DNA from: an uncultured Pseudodesulfovibrio sp. | GTDB lineage: Bacteria; Desulfobacterota; Desulfovibrionia; Desulfovibrionales; Desulfovibrionaceae | NCBI RefSeq assembly: GCF_963664965.1 | Contig: NZ_OY761823.1 | Span: 2,746,001-2,810,000 of the forward strand | Length of the DNA: 64,000 bases | Direction: 5' to 3' | In this document: one piece after another, positions 8,493 through 17,673 of the stretch | How the letters are laid out: each line of letters starts with the position of its first letter | Numbering within the stretch: position 1 is the first letter of the stretch | Notes under the pieces: generated by a model | Seen by the model: the letters and a program-made list of their open reading frames with translations, nothing else | Told to the model about the DNA's origin: nothing | Databases searched by the model: none | Program-made: the position numbers and the translations under genes

Positions 8493-9365
8493 TTATATCT
8501 TCAAATTCCTGCCTATTTCGAGGCAGGCTTCAGCTCTGTTAAGGGTATACAGGTGCACACCGGGCGCTCCGCCGTCGATCAATTCCTGAGCCTGACGGAT
8601 GGCATATTCCATACCCAGCGCATAAACAGCTTCATCGCCGCCGTCTTCATGCGCCCTTTCCAGTGAACTGAGAAATTTACCCGGAATGGCAGCACCGCAC
8701 AGGCCAAGAATGAACTTGGCAGATCGCAAACTCATGATGGGCAGCACGCCCGGAATGACCGGCACATCCGCGCCCATGGATTTGAGGCGATCCACGTAAT
8801 CGAAATACAGTCTGTTATCGAAAAATAGCTGTGTAACAAGAAACTGCGCCCCTTTGTCCACCTTGAGTTTGACCATATCAAGGTCAGACTGAATGGACGG
8901 GGATTCGGGATGAGGCTCGGGATAAGCCGCACCGCCGACACACATTTCAGGATACCGTTCAGTGATGAATTCGATAACATCGGTTGCGTGCCTGAATTCC
9001 TGTGAAGCAAAGTCGAAATCATCCTGTCCCTTGGGCGGATCACCACGCAGGGCCAGCACATTCTGAATATCCGCGTCACGCAGACTTTTCAGGAAGTCAT
9101 CCAGTTTCTCGCCGGAAGCACCGACGCTGGTCAAATGAGTAATGGGTTCGATGCCGTAATCACGCTTGATGCGGGAAGCGATTTCAAGAGTATTGTCCTG
9201 TGTACCGCCACCGGCACCGTAGGTAACCGACGCAAACAGCGGACCAAGTTCCTTGAGTTTTTCGACAACTTCAAAGAAACCGGGCCAAGCTTCCTTTTCC
9301 TTGGGAGGAAAAAACTCCAACGAAATAAACGGGGACTTTCCTGCAATCAAATCACAAACACGCAA
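8493..9365 (-). CDS. metF: 5,10-methylenetetrahydrofolate reductase MetF (TTG start)
   Basis: Flavin enzyme that reduces methylene-THF to methyl-THF for methionine synthesis or one-carbon metabolism. The 290-residue product begins MRVCDLIAGKSPFISLEFFPPK, carrying the family's FEFFPP-type motif, and contains SVTYGAGG and GGAAYPEPHPES, both standard for MetF. The start is taken as TTG at 9365 because AAGGAG sits 7 nt upstream; an in-frame ATG at 9392 lacks a ribosome site and adds nine residues. A hairpin (CTTGCC/GGGCAAG arms) lies about 25-50 nt upstream of that ATG. The gene is first in the metF-asd-aminotransferase run. Confidence 0.93.
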   Translation of the reverse strand: MRVCDLIAGKSPFISLEFFPPKEKEAWPGFFEVVEKLKELGPLFASVTYGAGGGTQDNTLEIASRIKRDYGIEPITHLTSVGASGEKLDDFLKSLRDADIQNVLALRGDPPKGQDDFDFASQEFRHATDVIEFITERYPEMCVGGAAYPEPHPESPSIQSDLDMVKLKVDKGAQFLVTQLFFDNRLYFDYVDRLKSMGADVPVIPGVLPIMSLRSAKFILGLCGAAIPGKFLSSLERAHEDGGDEAVYALGMEYAIRQAQELIDGGAPGVHLYTLNRAEACLEIGRNLKI

Positions 9366-9494
9366 ATCGGTACTCCTTGACAATTTCAGCATTCAGGCTT
9401 GCCCGAAAATGCAGGCAAGTGGATTTACATACTCCTTCTTTGCTGAACCTTCAATGGAGAAATAGCAGGAAGTCCCGGCAGGAGTAAGAAAAAA

Positions 9495-9884
9495 CTACCC
9501 GTGAAGGGCTTCGACAATTTTGACATCTGCCGGCAGGTACTTCAAAACTGGCGGCAAAGCGGGATCAACCCACTCCCACCGCTGCCCTTCAAGCGAAGCC
9601 AATTCACCAGAATACTTGTGAATATTAAAAAAATGAAGTCGCACAAAAAAATCGTCGTACTCATGAACCATATCTTGCCAGAACTCAAAATCCAACGGAG
9701 TAACTCCAAGTTCTTCCTGCAATTCCCGAATAATGGCGTTTTCCCTTGATTCACCTTTCTCGATTTTGCCGCCGGGGAATTCCCACCATCCGGCCATCCG
9801 AAAGCCCTCAGGTCGCTCCACCGCAAGGTACAGCCCGTTCTGCCAGATAATCCCGGCAACCACATCAAGGCACGGTTTCATCAT
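9495..9884 (-). CDS. NUDIX hydrolase (MutT/8-oxo-dGTPase type)
   Basis: A 129-residue NUDIX pyrophosphohydrolase. The complete box Gx5Ex7REUxEExGU is present from GGKIEKGESRENAIIRELQE to the following ELGV. WWEFPGGK just before it is typical of MutT-like enzymes that clean oxidised nucleotides, and also of the C-terminal domain of MutY. Its ATG overlaps the stop of the upstream ABC-F gene (ATGA), so it is translationally coupled. A MutY gene with its own NUDIX-like tail lies 16 kb away. Exact substrate is inferred. Confidence 0.85.
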   Translation of the reverse strand: MMKPCLDVVAGIIWQNGLYLAVERPEGFRMAGWWEFPGGKIEKGESRENAIIRELQEELGVTPLDFEFWQDMVHEYDDFFVRLHFFNIHKYSGELASLEGQRWEWVDPALPPVLKYLPADVKIVEALHG

Positions 9885-11854
9885 TCATCTCCGGAGACAG
9901 CGGTTATCGCCTCGATCCGCTCTTCGAGTTCTGCCATCTGGTGCATCAGCGTTTCCGCCCACTCGGTTGCATCCTTGTATGCCGAATTCAGCTTGAGCGC
10001 TTCTTCCGGCTTTTCGTACGTAGCTGGATCATTCATCTTCTCTTCAAGCTCAGCCTGTTCATCAAGCACTTTCTCGAGGTCCGCTTCCAGTTTTTCATAC
10101 TTCTTCCTGAGCGGCTTGAGTTCCCGGTACAAACGATTGCGCTCCTCTGCCTGACGACGCTTCTCTTCCTTGGTCAGCTTCCGCTTTTCCTTGGCCGCTT
10201 CAACTTCGCAGTTTTCCGAATCAATCCGGCATTCCTCTTCCTGTCGAACCTTGGCCTGATACGCCTTGAATCCGCCAAGATAGGGAGTGATGCCGTTTTC
10301 ATCGAGCGCCCAAATTTCCTCGGCCACCTCGTTCAGCAGGTAACGGTCATGCGCCACGAAGAACAGCGTGCCGTCATAGTCATTCAGGGCACGAATCAAT
10401 CCCTCACGGGTTTCGATATCAAGATGGTTGGTGGGTTCATCGAGAATAAGAAAATTCGCCCGGGCCAAAAACAATGTCGCCAGCAGCAGACGACTCTTCT
10501 CGCCGCCGGAGAGTCCCTTCACCTTACGGTCAAAAAACGATTCACCGAGCAGGAAAAGCCCGAGCACGCTCATGACCTGTTCCTCTGTCAGATTCGAATC
10601 GGACAGACGGCGAATCTCACCGATAACCGAATTGTCGAGATTCAGGATTTCGTGCTGATGCTGACTGAAATACCCGACCTCCGTACCGGAGCCGATCTTG
10701 ACGTGCCCGCCGGACGGCTTGAGCGCACCCATTATGAGCTTGAGCAAGGTGGATTTACCGGCACCGTTGGGAGCGACCAGCGCAACCTTCTTGCCCCGGA
10801 AAAGCTGAAAATTCAGCTTGGGCCAGACAGATACACCACCCTCATATTCAAACTCAAGATCAACTCCGGCCACAGGCACCTTGTCACCGCGTTTCGGTGC
10901 AGGCAGCTTGAAACTCAGGCTCTTGCCACGATGAGAACTGGCCTGAGCCTGCTTGATCTGATTCAATTCCTCTTCAAGCTTCTCGACCTTCTTGAGCTTG
11001 CTTTGCGCCTGTGCGGCCTTGCGCGCCTTTACCCGAAATTTATTGATGTATTTGTATTCATTGTCAATCCGAGCAGAAAGCTTGGCCGCCTCCTTGCTCC
11101 GTTGAGCAGCATTTTCCGCATCCCACACCAAAAACTCATCAAAGGATCCCTTGCGAAAAACCGGCTTTCCTGCTCCCAGAAAGAGGACATGCGTTCCAAC
11201 CCGATTGAGAAAAATTCTATCATGCACGACAAAAGCGAGTGTACCGCGAAAATTGAGCAGATATTCTTCAAGCCATTCAACGGCTTCCAAATCAAGATGG
11301 TTGGTGGGTTCGTCAAGAAGCAGTACATCAGCTCCCTGCAAAAGCACACGGGCGAGCTTGGCACGTTCACGCCAACCGCCGGAAAGCTCACCGATCTGCT
11401 TGAAAAAGTCTTCTTCGGCAAAACCGAGACCGCTCAAAATGGCACGGGCCTTATGGTCCGGATTGTATCCGTACAGCTCTTCAAATTCCGCCTGACGATG
11501 CGCGAGCTTTTCAATTTTGACATTATCACCATCTGCCACAGCCCGTTCCCAGGATTCCCAGAATTCATTCCACGAAGGAAGCGCGGACAAAACCCAGGCA
11601 AGCAACTGCTCATTGAGCGTATCTCCAGTCATTTCCTGTGCCACGTAACCGACGCGAGCGCCCTTGGTCAGTGTCATCTGACCTTCTTCCGCTTCGATCT
11701 CACCAGCCAGCACCTTGAGCAGCGTACTCTTGCCGCAGCCGTTGGGACCGGTCAGAGCAAGACGCATTCCGGGCGACACCTCAAAAGCGACACCGGAAAA
11801 GACGGATTCCCCGCCATAGGATTTACCGAGATTCTGAACAGTAATTCGTGACAT
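9881..11854 (-). CDS. ABC-F family ATPase (Uup/EttA-like translation factor)
   Basis: Cytosolic protein of 657 residues with two ABC domains and no membrane segment, the hallmark of ABC-F proteins that act on the ribosome. Domain 1 has GPNGCGKST, LSGGW and LLLDEPTNHLDL. Domain 2 has APNGAGKST, LSGGEKSRLLLA and LILDEPTNHLD. A long charged linker with coiled-coil character joins them. A Lys/Glu-rich C-terminal coiled coil (about 560-657) resembles the DNA-binding or ribosome-contact tail of Uup. The start at 11854 has AGGAGG 14 nt upstream, a long spacing. The stop overlaps the NUDIX start by 4 bp. Subfamily (Uup versus YheS) is not settled. Confidence 0.9.
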   Translation of the reverse strand: MSRITVQNLGKSYGGESVFSGVAFEVSPGMRLALTGPNGCGKSTLLKVLAGEIEAEEGQMTLTKGARVGYVAQEMTGDTLNEQLLAWVLSALPSWNEFWESWERAVADGDNVKIEKLAHRQAEFEELYGYNPDHKARAILSGLGFAEEDFFKQIGELSGGWRERAKLARVLLQGADVLLLDEPTNHLDLEAVEWLEEYLLNFRGTLAFVVHDRIFLNRVGTHVLFLGAGKPVFRKGSFDEFLVWDAENAAQRSKEAAKLSARIDNEYKYINKFRVKARKAAQAQSKLKKVEKLEEELNQIKQAQASSHRGKSLSFKLPAPKRGDKVPVAGVDLEFEYEGGVSVWPKLNFQLFRGKKVALVAPNGAGKSTLLKLIMGALKPSGGHVKIGSGTEVGYFSQHQHEILNLDNSVIGEIRRLSDSNLTEEQVMSVLGLFLLGESFFDRKVKGLSGGEKSRLLLATLFLARANFLILDEPTNHLDIETREGLIRALNDYDGTLFFVAHDRYLLNEVAEEIWALDENGITPYLGGFKAYQAKVRQEEECRIDSENCEVEAAKEKRKLTKEEKRRQAEERNRLYRELKPLRKKYEKLEADLEKVLDEQAELEEKMNDPATYEKPEEALKLNSAYKDATEWAETLMHQMAELEERIEAITAVSGDE

Positions 11855-11963
11855 GATGCGTGTTAGTTCCTCCTGAATATGGAAAGGAGAAATATACTGG
11901 CACAGGCCAATATGCAAGCGGCCTTTTTTTGACGAAAGCTCAAGTTCAAGCTACACCCCGGAC

Positions 11964-12218
11964 ATGTCGAACTGGTATGTCTATCTCATTCGTTGTGCCG
12001 ACGATACTCTCTACTGCGGAATAACCTCGGATATCGAACGCAGGTTGAAACAACACAATGCAGGCACGGCTTCAAAATATACGCGATCCCGACTCCCGGC
12101 ATTGCTGGAAACGTTCGTTCAGGTGGACTCCAAAAGCGACGCACTGAAACTTGAGATTCAGGTCAAAAAACAAAATCGAAATAACAAGATCGCTTTTCTT
12201 CACAAAGCTGTCTCCTAA
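11964..12218 (+). CDS. GIY-YIG domain protein (YhbQ/UPF0213-like)
   Basis: An 84-residue single-domain protein. WYVYLIRCADDTLYCGIT is the GIY-YIG core in its VYLIRC...YCGIT form. The conserved Arg is in IERRLKQHN and the metal-binding Glu region in ALKLEIQVKK. Small stand-alone GIY-YIG proteins are putative nucleases with poorly defined roles. It is divergent from the ABC-F gene, and a sigma-70-like promoter for the next gene follows it. Confidence 0.85.
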   Translation: MSNWYVYLIRCADDTLYCGITSDIERRLKQHNAGTASKYTRSRLPALLETFVQVDSKSDALKLEIQVKKQNRNNKIAFLHKAVS

Positions 12219-12250
12219 TCCGCCAGTCCCCTGCATTTTACCCAAGTTAC

Positions 12251-12279
12251 TTGAAAAAAACTTCCTTTAAGGATAAAAT
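12251..12279 (+). promoter_or_regulatory. Sigma-70-type promoter for the 12336/12578 gene pair
   Basis: TTGAAA (12251-12256), a 17-bp spacer and TAAAAT (12274-12279) closely fit the consensus. The start would be near 12286, leaving about 50 nt of leader before the ATG at 12336. Confidence 0.55.
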
Positions 12280-12335
12280 CGGACTTGTTTTTTCAACACC
12301 TGTCATCACGATAACCAATCGAAGCCATTTTCATC

Positions 12336-12569
12336 ATGCTAGAAACAAGTACATTTTACCTTATACTCATCATGGCCGGATTCGTCATGCTGGCCATGAT
12401 TCTCGTGCACCAACACAACTGTACTGATGAAATCCGTAGAAAAACAGGCGAAGTCGATGCGTATATCGCACGGCTCAATCAAAAAATTGAAGTTATTGAA
12501 CAGGAAGTTGTCGATCTGCAAATCAAAATTGATGAAGTTGACGAAGAAATCGACACATACCAGCAATAG
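12336..12569 (+). CDS. Small membrane-anchored coiled-coil protein
   Basis: A 77-residue protein I do not recognise. Residues 4-26 form one hydrophobic helix (FYLILIMAGFVMLAMILV). The rest is charged with heptad-like spacing (IARLNQKIEVIEQEVVDLQ), so a coiled coil in the cytoplasm is likely. It is followed after 8 bp by a second membrane-anchored protein and the two probably form an operon. A function in envelope scaffolding is only a guess. Confidence 0.65.
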   Translation: MLETSTFYLILIMAGFVMLAMILVHQHNCTDEIRRKTGEVDAYIARLNQKIEVIEQEVVDLQIKIDEVDEEIDTYQQ

Positions 12570-12577
12570 AGCCACTC

Positions 12578-13045
12578 ATGACTACTCCTCTCATCATACT
12601 CGCCGTCGGCCTCTTCATCTTCTTTTACTTCTACCGTGGCATTACCCAAAAAAAGGTCAGCGAAAAATTCTCCCTTGAGAACAAGAAGCAATCCGCACAG
12701 AGCAAATACGAATTCATGGTCGGACATCGCCGTTCCCTGAAAGAAGAGCTTGCCGACAAGGAACGTCAGCTACAGACACTTCGCAACAGCCAGGAAGGCA
12801 TCAAAACCATTTCCGCAAGCGATCTGGACATCAGCGATGTAAGCGATGACGAAAAGGTAAGCCGTTACCTGATTCAGGAAGGAAAAATTTCGCTGGAGCA
12901 AAACGAAAAAGCTCTCGACAAAATGAACACACTGCAAATGGATTTTCTTGGGACATGCCTCACATTGGGATTTATCGATGCCAAGACAGCCCAAAAAGCA
13001 ATCAAGATCAACAAGGTCGCCAGCCGTCTCAAGGGACTGAGTTAA
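12578..13045 (+). CDS. Membrane-anchored coiled-coil protein with an MshEN-like C-terminus
   Basis: 155 residues. An N-terminal hydrophobic helix (PLIILAVGLFIFFYFY) is followed by a charged coiled-coil stretch (about 30-75). The compact C-terminal region (about 85-150) contains VSRYLIQEGKISLEQNEKAL and DFLGTCLTLGFIDAKTAQKA. That pattern (late-start helix, 'GKIS.EQ..KAL', 'LG.IDAKTA') recalls the MshEN/GspE N-terminal module, which binds c-di-GMP in some proteins. The resemblance is weak and no ATPase follows. It pairs with the gene at 12336 and ends before a strong terminator. Confidence 0.65.
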   Translation: MTTPLIILAVGLFIFFYFYRGITQKKVSEKFSLENKKQSAQSKYEFMVGHRRSLKEELADKERQLQTLRNSQEGIKTISASDLDISDVSDDEKVSRYLIQEGKISLEQNEKALDKMNTLQMDFLGTCLTLGFIDAKTAQKAIKINKVASRLKGLS

Positions 13046-13067
13046 CTCCCGTCAAAAAGCCAAAAAA

Positions 13068-13091
13068 AAGGCCGCATTTCAATGCGGCCTT
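13068..13091. terminator. Bidirectional terminator between 12578 gene and leuB
   Basis: AAGGCCGCAT and ATGCGGCCTT pair perfectly around TTCA, with A8 to the left and T4 to the right. It separates two convergent genes. Confidence 0.85.
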
Positions 13092-13113
13092 TTCAATTTC
13101 CTGTCTATTCGAA

Positions 13114-14181
13114 TCAGATATTTGCCAAAACAGCGTCGGCCATTGCCGTACACCCAACCGGCTTGCAGCCTTCCTGCCAGATGTCACCGGTTCTAAAGCC
13201 CTGCTCCAGCGTCTTCTCAACAGCCTGATCAATGCAATCCGCTTCTTCGGTCATGTTGAATGAATGACGCAGCATCATGGACACCGACAGAATGGTAGCC
13301 AGCGGGTTAGCCTTGTCCTGACCGGCGATGTCCGGTGCCGATCCATGAATCGGCTCATACAGGCCGGGATTCGCCTCGCCCAGCGATGCGGAAGGAAGCA
13401 TACCTATGGAACCGGTGATGGCGGCAGCCTCATCGGACAGGATGTCACCAAACAGGTTGCCGGTCACGACCACGTCGAACTGGGACGGGTCACGAACAAG
13501 CTGCATGGCCGCGTTGTCCACGTACATGTGCGACAGCTCGATATCCTGATAGTTTTTGTGCTCATCAATGACAATCTCACGCCAGACGCGGGAAACATCA
13601 AGGACATTGGCCTTGTCCACAGAACAAACACGACCGGAACGCTTTCGGGCGGCCTCAAAGGCAACGCGCGCAATACGCCTGATTTCGTGCTCGTAATAGG
13701 TCATGGTGTTGTAACCGAAACGTTCACCGTCTTTCTCGCCGTCAAAGCGCGGTTCACCAAAATAAATTCCGCCGGTCAGCTCCCGAACGACCATGACATC
13801 AAGTCCCTTTTCCACTATGTCAGGGCGCAGGTAACAGGCATCTGCCAACTGCTTGAAAAGCTGGGCAGGACGCAGATTGGCAAACAGGCTGAGTTCCTTG
13901 CGAATACCGAGCAATCCCTTTTCCGGACGAATGGCCGGGTCAATGGTATCCCATTTGGGACCACCCACCGCACCGAGAAGCACAGCATCCGAGTCCTTGC
14001 ACCGGGCTACGGTTTCAGCAGGCAGCGGCACTCCCTCGGCATCAATGGCGCAACCACCGATAAGAGCTTCAGTCGTTTCAAAAGACTGTCCAAACTTATC
14101 ACCAACCTTATCAAGCACGCGCAAAGCCTGCGCCACGATCTCAGTTCCTATCCCGTCACCGGGCAATACACATATCTTCAT
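13114..14181 (-). CDS. leuB: 3-isopropylmalate dehydrogenase
   Basis: NAD-dependent oxidative decarboxylation of 3-isopropylmalate, the third leucine-specific step. The 355-residue protein starts [16 protein letters not shown] and contains [15 protein letters not shown] and the metal/substrate loop [23 protein letters not shown] and [15 protein letters not shown] are the family signatures near the C-terminus. It is the last gene of leuA-leuC-leuD-leuB and ends at a strong terminator. The gap to leuD (63 bp) is the largest in the operon. Confidence 0.96.
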   Translation of the reverse strand: MKICVLPGDGIGTEIVAQALRVLDKVGDKFGQSFETTEALIGGCAIDAEGVPLPAETVARCKDSDAVLLGAVGGPKWDTIDPAIRPEKGLLGIRKELSLFANLRPAQLFKQLADACYLRPDIVEKGLDVMVVRELTGGIYFGEPRFDGEKDGERFGYNTMTYYEHEIRRIARVAFEAARKRSGRVCSVDKANVLDVSRVWREIVIDEHKNYQDIELSHMYVDNAAMQLVRDPSQFDVVVTGNLFGDILSDEAAAITGSIGMLPSASLGEANPGLYEPIHGSAPDIAGQDKANPLATILSVSMMLRHSFNMTEEADCIDQAVEKTLEQGFRTGDIWQEGCKPVGCTAMADAVLANI

Positions 14182-14244
14182 CTCTCTCTCCGAATATTCA
14201 ATTAAAAGCCTACAGATTCAAACGACTGCGGGGCATCGTATCAA

Positions 14245-14736
14245 TTACGTCAATTTCTTCTTTGCGTATTCAACCAGTCCGCCCGCATCCAGAATTTCCT
14301 GCATGAAAGGAGGCACGGCAGAACAGACAATCGTCTCACCCGTGGTAACATTCCTGATTTCACCCTTGGCGGTATCCACTTCAATCTGATCGGTATCCTT
14401 GATCTTATCAATATCATCACCGACTTCGAGAAGCACCAGTCCCATATTGAAACCATTGCGGTAAAAAATACGGGCAAAACTCTTGGCAACGACGACAGGA
14501 ATCCCCGCACCGAGAATGGAGATCGGCGCATGTTCGCGGGAAGAACCGCAGCCGAAGTTTTCTCCGGCCACAATGACATCATTCTCCTTCACACGCTTGA
14601 CCCAACCGGCCTCAAGTCCCTCCATGCAGTTCGCACCGAGTTCTTTCGAATCAGTCGTCACAAGAAAACGGGCCGGGATGATGGCATCGGTATCTATATG
14701 ATCGCCCACCTGATGAGCAGTTCCGGTAACTTTCAT
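14245..14736 (-). CDS. leuD: 3-isopropylmalate dehydratase small subunit (LeuD)
   Basis: Swivel domain of isopropylmalate isomerase, partner of LeuC. The start at 14736 gives 163 residues, the short archaeal/homoaconitase-type LeuD rather than the about 200-residue enterobacterial form. [11 protein letters not shown] near the N-terminus and [14 protein letters not shown] are the conserved substrate-binding segments. An in-frame extension upstream overlaps leuC and is not coding-like. It lies 10 bp after leuC with the ribosome site GGAGAA just upstream. Confidence 0.95.
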   Translation of the reverse strand: MKVTGTAHQVGDHIDTDAIIPARFLVTTDSKELGANCMEGLEAGWVKRVKENDVIVAGENFGCGSSREHAPISILGAGIPVVVAKSFARIFYRNGFNMGLVLLEVGDDIDKIKDTDQIEVDTAKGEIRNVTTGETIVCSAVPPFMQEILDAGGLVEYAKKKLT

Positions 14737-14746
14737 TATATTTCTC

Positions 14747-16006
14747 CTACAGTTTGGCAGGGTTGATGATTTCACCGGCAATGGCACTGGCTGCGGCCAC
14801 AGCGGGGTTGGACAAGAAGACCTCTGCCTCCAAAGAGCCCATACGGCCCTTGAAGTTCCGGTTCGTCGTGGCGATACAACGTTCACCACCCGCCAGAATT
14901 CCCATATGACCACCCAGACAGGGACCACAGGTCGGCGGACCGACGATACAGCCGGAATCCATGAAGATTTCCATCAACCCTTCACGCATGCAGGCCTTCC
15001 AGATGGACGGGGTGGCTGGCAAGATGATGCAGCGAACCTTGGGATCGACCTTGCGCCCCTTGAGAATGGCGGCAGCGACGCGCATGTCCTCGATACGTCC
15101 GTTGGTGCAGGAACCGATGACAGCCTGATGGATCTGCAATCCGGCAGTGTCATCCACTGATTTCACGTTATCCGGCAGATGGGGGCAGGCAACCTGCGGT
15201 TCCATGTCCGTCACATCGATATCAATGACACGCTCATACACCGCATCCGCATCAGGAACCATGGCTTCGCCGCCTGAGTGCCCTGCTGCCACTGAATAAT
15301 CCAGCGTCTTCTGATCCACCGGGAACAACCCGACCTTGCCGCCCGCTTCAATGGCCATGTTTGCAATAGTCATGCGGCCCTCGATGGACAGCGCGTCAAC
15401 GGCGTCACCGGAGTATTCCAACGCCTTGTAAAGCGCACCGGCAACACCGAGCTGTCCAATCTGGTTGAGTACGTAATCCTTGGCACCGACGTGCTCCTTC
15501 GGAGTGCCGGTGATGTTGACCTTGATTGTCGGCGGCACCTTGAACCACGTTTCACCGAGTGCCATGGCAGCACCGACATCGGTCGACCCCATGCCGGTTG
15601 CGAACGCTCCCAGCCCGCCGTAGGTGCAGGTATGGGAATCCGCACCAATGACGACATCTCCGGGACCGACAATTCCCTTTTCCGGCAACAACGCGTGCTC
15701 AACACCGACTTCACCGCATTCGTAATAATGCGTCACGCCCATTTCCTCGGCGAACTCGCGGACCACTTTCACCTGCTCGGCGGAATCAATATCCTTATTC
15801 GGTGTGAAGTGATCGCAAACAAGAGAGACCTTGTCCTGATCGAACACCTTTTTCGCACCCATGGCTTTGAAGGACTTGATCGCCAGTGGCGCGGTAATAT
15901 CATTGGCAAGGACCATGGAAACCCGGCACTGGACGATCTGCCCTGCTTCCGTAATTTCCTGATCTGTATGCTTTTGCAGAATTTTCTCGGCTAAAGTCTG
16001 ACCCAT
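14747..16006 (-). CDS. leuC: 3-isopropylmalate dehydratase large subunit (LeuC)
   Basis: [4Fe-4S] aconitase-fold subunit that interconverts 2- and 3-isopropylmalate. The 419-residue length and [20 protein letters not shown] match the homoaconitase-type LeuC found in many anaerobes. Cluster ligands are in IGSCTNGR and [10 protein letters not shown]. It pairs with the short LeuD directly downstream and begins 2 bp after leuA, indicating tight coupling. Use for citramalate-derived isoleucine synthesis is a family possibility that the sequence does not decide. Confidence 0.95.
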   Translation of the reverse strand: MGQTLAEKILQKHTDQEITEAGQIVQCRVSMVLANDITAPLAIKSFKAMGAKKVFDQDKVSLVCDHFTPNKDIDSAEQVKVVREFAEEMGVTHYYECGEVGVEHALLPEKGIVGPGDVVIGADSHTCTYGGLGAFATGMGSTDVGAAMALGETWFKVPPTIKVNITGTPKEHVGAKDYVLNQIGQLGVAGALYKALEYSGDAVDALSIEGRMTIANMAIEAGGKVGLFPVDQKTLDYSVAAGHSGGEAMVPDADAVYERVIDIDVTDMEPQVACPHLPDNVKSVDDTAGLQIHQAVIGSCTNGRIEDMRVAAAILKGRKVDPKVRCIILPATPSIWKACMREGLMEIFMDSGCIVGPPTCGPCLGGHMGILAGGERCIATTNRNFKGRMGSLEAEVFLSNPAVAAASAIAGEIINPAKL

Positions 16007-16008
16007 CT

Positions 16009-17544
16009 TTATTTCTCCTCTTTGGCTTTTTCCATTCTGTTCAAGGCATTTATCATAGCCAATGCACTGGCTTTGACGACATCGGCATCAGCCGCACGGC
16101 CAACGGATTTCACTCCGTCATGTTCAATGCGAACAGCCACACTCCCCAACGCATCGGAACCGGCTGTAACGGCGTTAACCGAATAAACTTCAAGTTTCGG
16201 AGACACACCTACCATGGAATAGATAGACTTGAATACAGCGTCAATGGAGCCTTCCCCGAACTCGCTGACCTTTCTGATCTCCATTTCTTCCCCTTCCTTG
16301 CCGAACTCCATGACAGTGGCGGCATGGGGCGGCACATCTCCAGTTCCGGAAAACACACTCATGTCAACCAGACGGAATCGATCCTTGCGACGGTAGACAC
16401 TTTCGAGAATCAGGGCTTCCACGTCCTCGTCAAAGACCTGTTCCTTCTTGTCGGCCAAGTCCTTGACCGCCTTGAAAAGCACCTGAATCTGTGCATCTTC
16501 AAGACGATACCCCAATTCCTCAGCTTTCTTTTTCACGGCATGGGAACCGGAATGCTTTCCGATAACAATGTCGTTGCTCGTCCGGCCAATGGAGGCCGGG
16601 GTCATAATTTCATACGTCAATCGATTCTTGATGACACCGTCCTGATGCACACCGGATTCATGGGCAAACGCATTTGCCCCAACAATGGCCTTGTTCGGCG
16701 GAATGGGCATGCCGATAATCTGCGACAGGCGGCGACAGGACGGGAACAACTGCTCGGTGTTGACGCCGGTCTCGACATTGTACAATTCCTTGCGCGTGTT
16801 GAGCGCCATGACCAAGTCTTCAAGCGCTGCGTTGCCCGCACGCTCCCCGATGCCGAGGACCGTGCACTCCACTTGACGGGCACCGGCCTTGATGGCAGCC
16901 AGACTGTTGGCGACGGCCGAACCCAGATCATTATGGCAATGAACGCTGATAATTGCCTTGTCCACGTTCCTCACATTATCCATCAGGTATTTGATCATGT
17001 CGTAATATTCAAACGGCTGGGTATACCCCACGGTATCCGGAATATTGACGACAGAAGCTCCCGCATCAATGGCGGTCTCTGTCACCTTGACGAGAAAATC
17101 CCAATCGGAACGGGATGCGTCTTCAGCAGAGAACTCGACATTGTCCGTATACTGGGCAGCGTGCCTGACAGCCTTCTCGGTCATGGCGAGGACCTCATCA
17201 GCGGTTTTACCCAGCTTGTATTTCATATGAATTTCGCTTGTGGCGAGAAAAGTGTGAATACGAGGGTGGTTCGCATCTTTGACAGCTTCCCAGCAGCGAT
17301 CGATATCGCCCGTGACCGCACGGCACAAGCCGGCGACCTGCACGTTTTCCACGGCCCTTGCAATGGCCTGAACCGCTTCAAAATCTCCCTGGCTGGCAAT
17401 AGGGAATCCTGCTTCGATAATGTCGACTCCGAGAGTCTCAAGCTGCCGCGCCATGCGAATTTTCTCATCCAGGTTCATGGTTGCGCCGGGGGACTGTTCT
17501 CCATCACGCAAGGTCGTATCAAATACATATACTCTGTCAGCCAT
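16009..17544 (-). CDS. leuA: 2-isopropylmalate synthase
   Basis: First committed step to leucine: condensation of acetyl-CoA with 2-ketoisovalerate. The 511-residue protein starts MADRVYVFDTTLRDGEQSPG, with the catalytic DTTLRDGEQ motif of the HMGL/DRE-TIM family. HCHNDLGSAVANS supplies metal ligands, and AGNAALEDLVMAL is typical. The C-terminal third (about 370-511) is a LeuA dimer/allosteric domain, so leucine feedback is likely. The start at 17544 has GGAGG 7 nt upstream. A promoter and an upstream terminator separate it from pssA. Confidence 0.95.
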   Translation of the reverse strand: MADRVYVFDTTLRDGEQSPGATMNLDEKIRMARQLETLGVDIIEAGFPIASQGDFEAVQAIARAVENVQVAGLCRAVTGDIDRCWEAVKDANHPRIHTFLATSEIHMKYKLGKTADEVLAMTEKAVRHAAQYTDNVEFSAEDASRSDWDFLVKVTETAIDAGASVVNIPDTVGYTQPFEYYDMIKYLMDNVRNVDKAIISVHCHNDLGSAVANSLAAIKAGARQVECTVLGIGERAGNAALEDLVMALNTRKELYNVETGVNTEQLFPSCRRLSQIIGMPIPPNKAIVGANAFAHESGVHQDGVIKNRLTYEIMTPASIGRTSNDIVIGKHSGSHAVKKKAEELGYRLEDAQIQVLFKAVKDLADKKEQVFDEDVEALILESVYRRKDRFRLVDMSVFSGTGDVPPHAATVMEFGKEGEEMEIRKVSEFGEGSIDAVFKSIYSMVGVSPKLEVYSVNAVTAGSDALGSVAVRIEHDGVKSVGRAADADVVKASALAMINALNRMEKAKEEK

Positions 17545-17563
17545 GGTTTCCTCCAATATGATT

Positions 17564-17592
17564 CTTATAAATGTGTGTGCTTGATTTTGTAA
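17564..17592 (-). promoter_or_regulatory. Possible sigma-70 promoter of the leu operon
   Basis: On the minus strand, TTACAA (17592-17587), a 17-bp spacer and TATAAG (17569-17564) lie between the pssA terminator and leuA. The expected start is near 17557, giving a very short leader of about 13 nt. Confidence 0.35.
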
Positions 17593-17604
17593 TTATAGAA
17601 AAAA

Positions 17605-17631
17605 TCGCCAACGCACTTTTGTGCGTGGCGA
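17605..17631 (-). terminator. Terminator between pssA and leuA
   Basis: Read on the minus strand, TCGCCACGCAC pairs with GTGCGTTGGCGA (one bulge) around AAAA and is followed by six T. It would end psd-pssA transcripts before leuA. No leucine-rich leader peptide was found in front of it, so attenuation is not supported. Confidence 0.75.
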
Positions 17632-17673
17632 CTTTGAAGGCAGTACAACGTACTATTATGGTAATGAAGAGAG

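Noticed and set aside
9941..11851. 636-codon open frame on the plus strand
   Set aside because: It is antisense to the ABC-F gene, which has complete family motifs; the opposite frame is a compositional shadow.
17557..17673. Leader-peptide attenuator in front of leuA
   Set aside because: The hairpin with T-run is there, but no short ORF with leucine codons precedes it on the minus strand; it is better explained as the pssA terminator.
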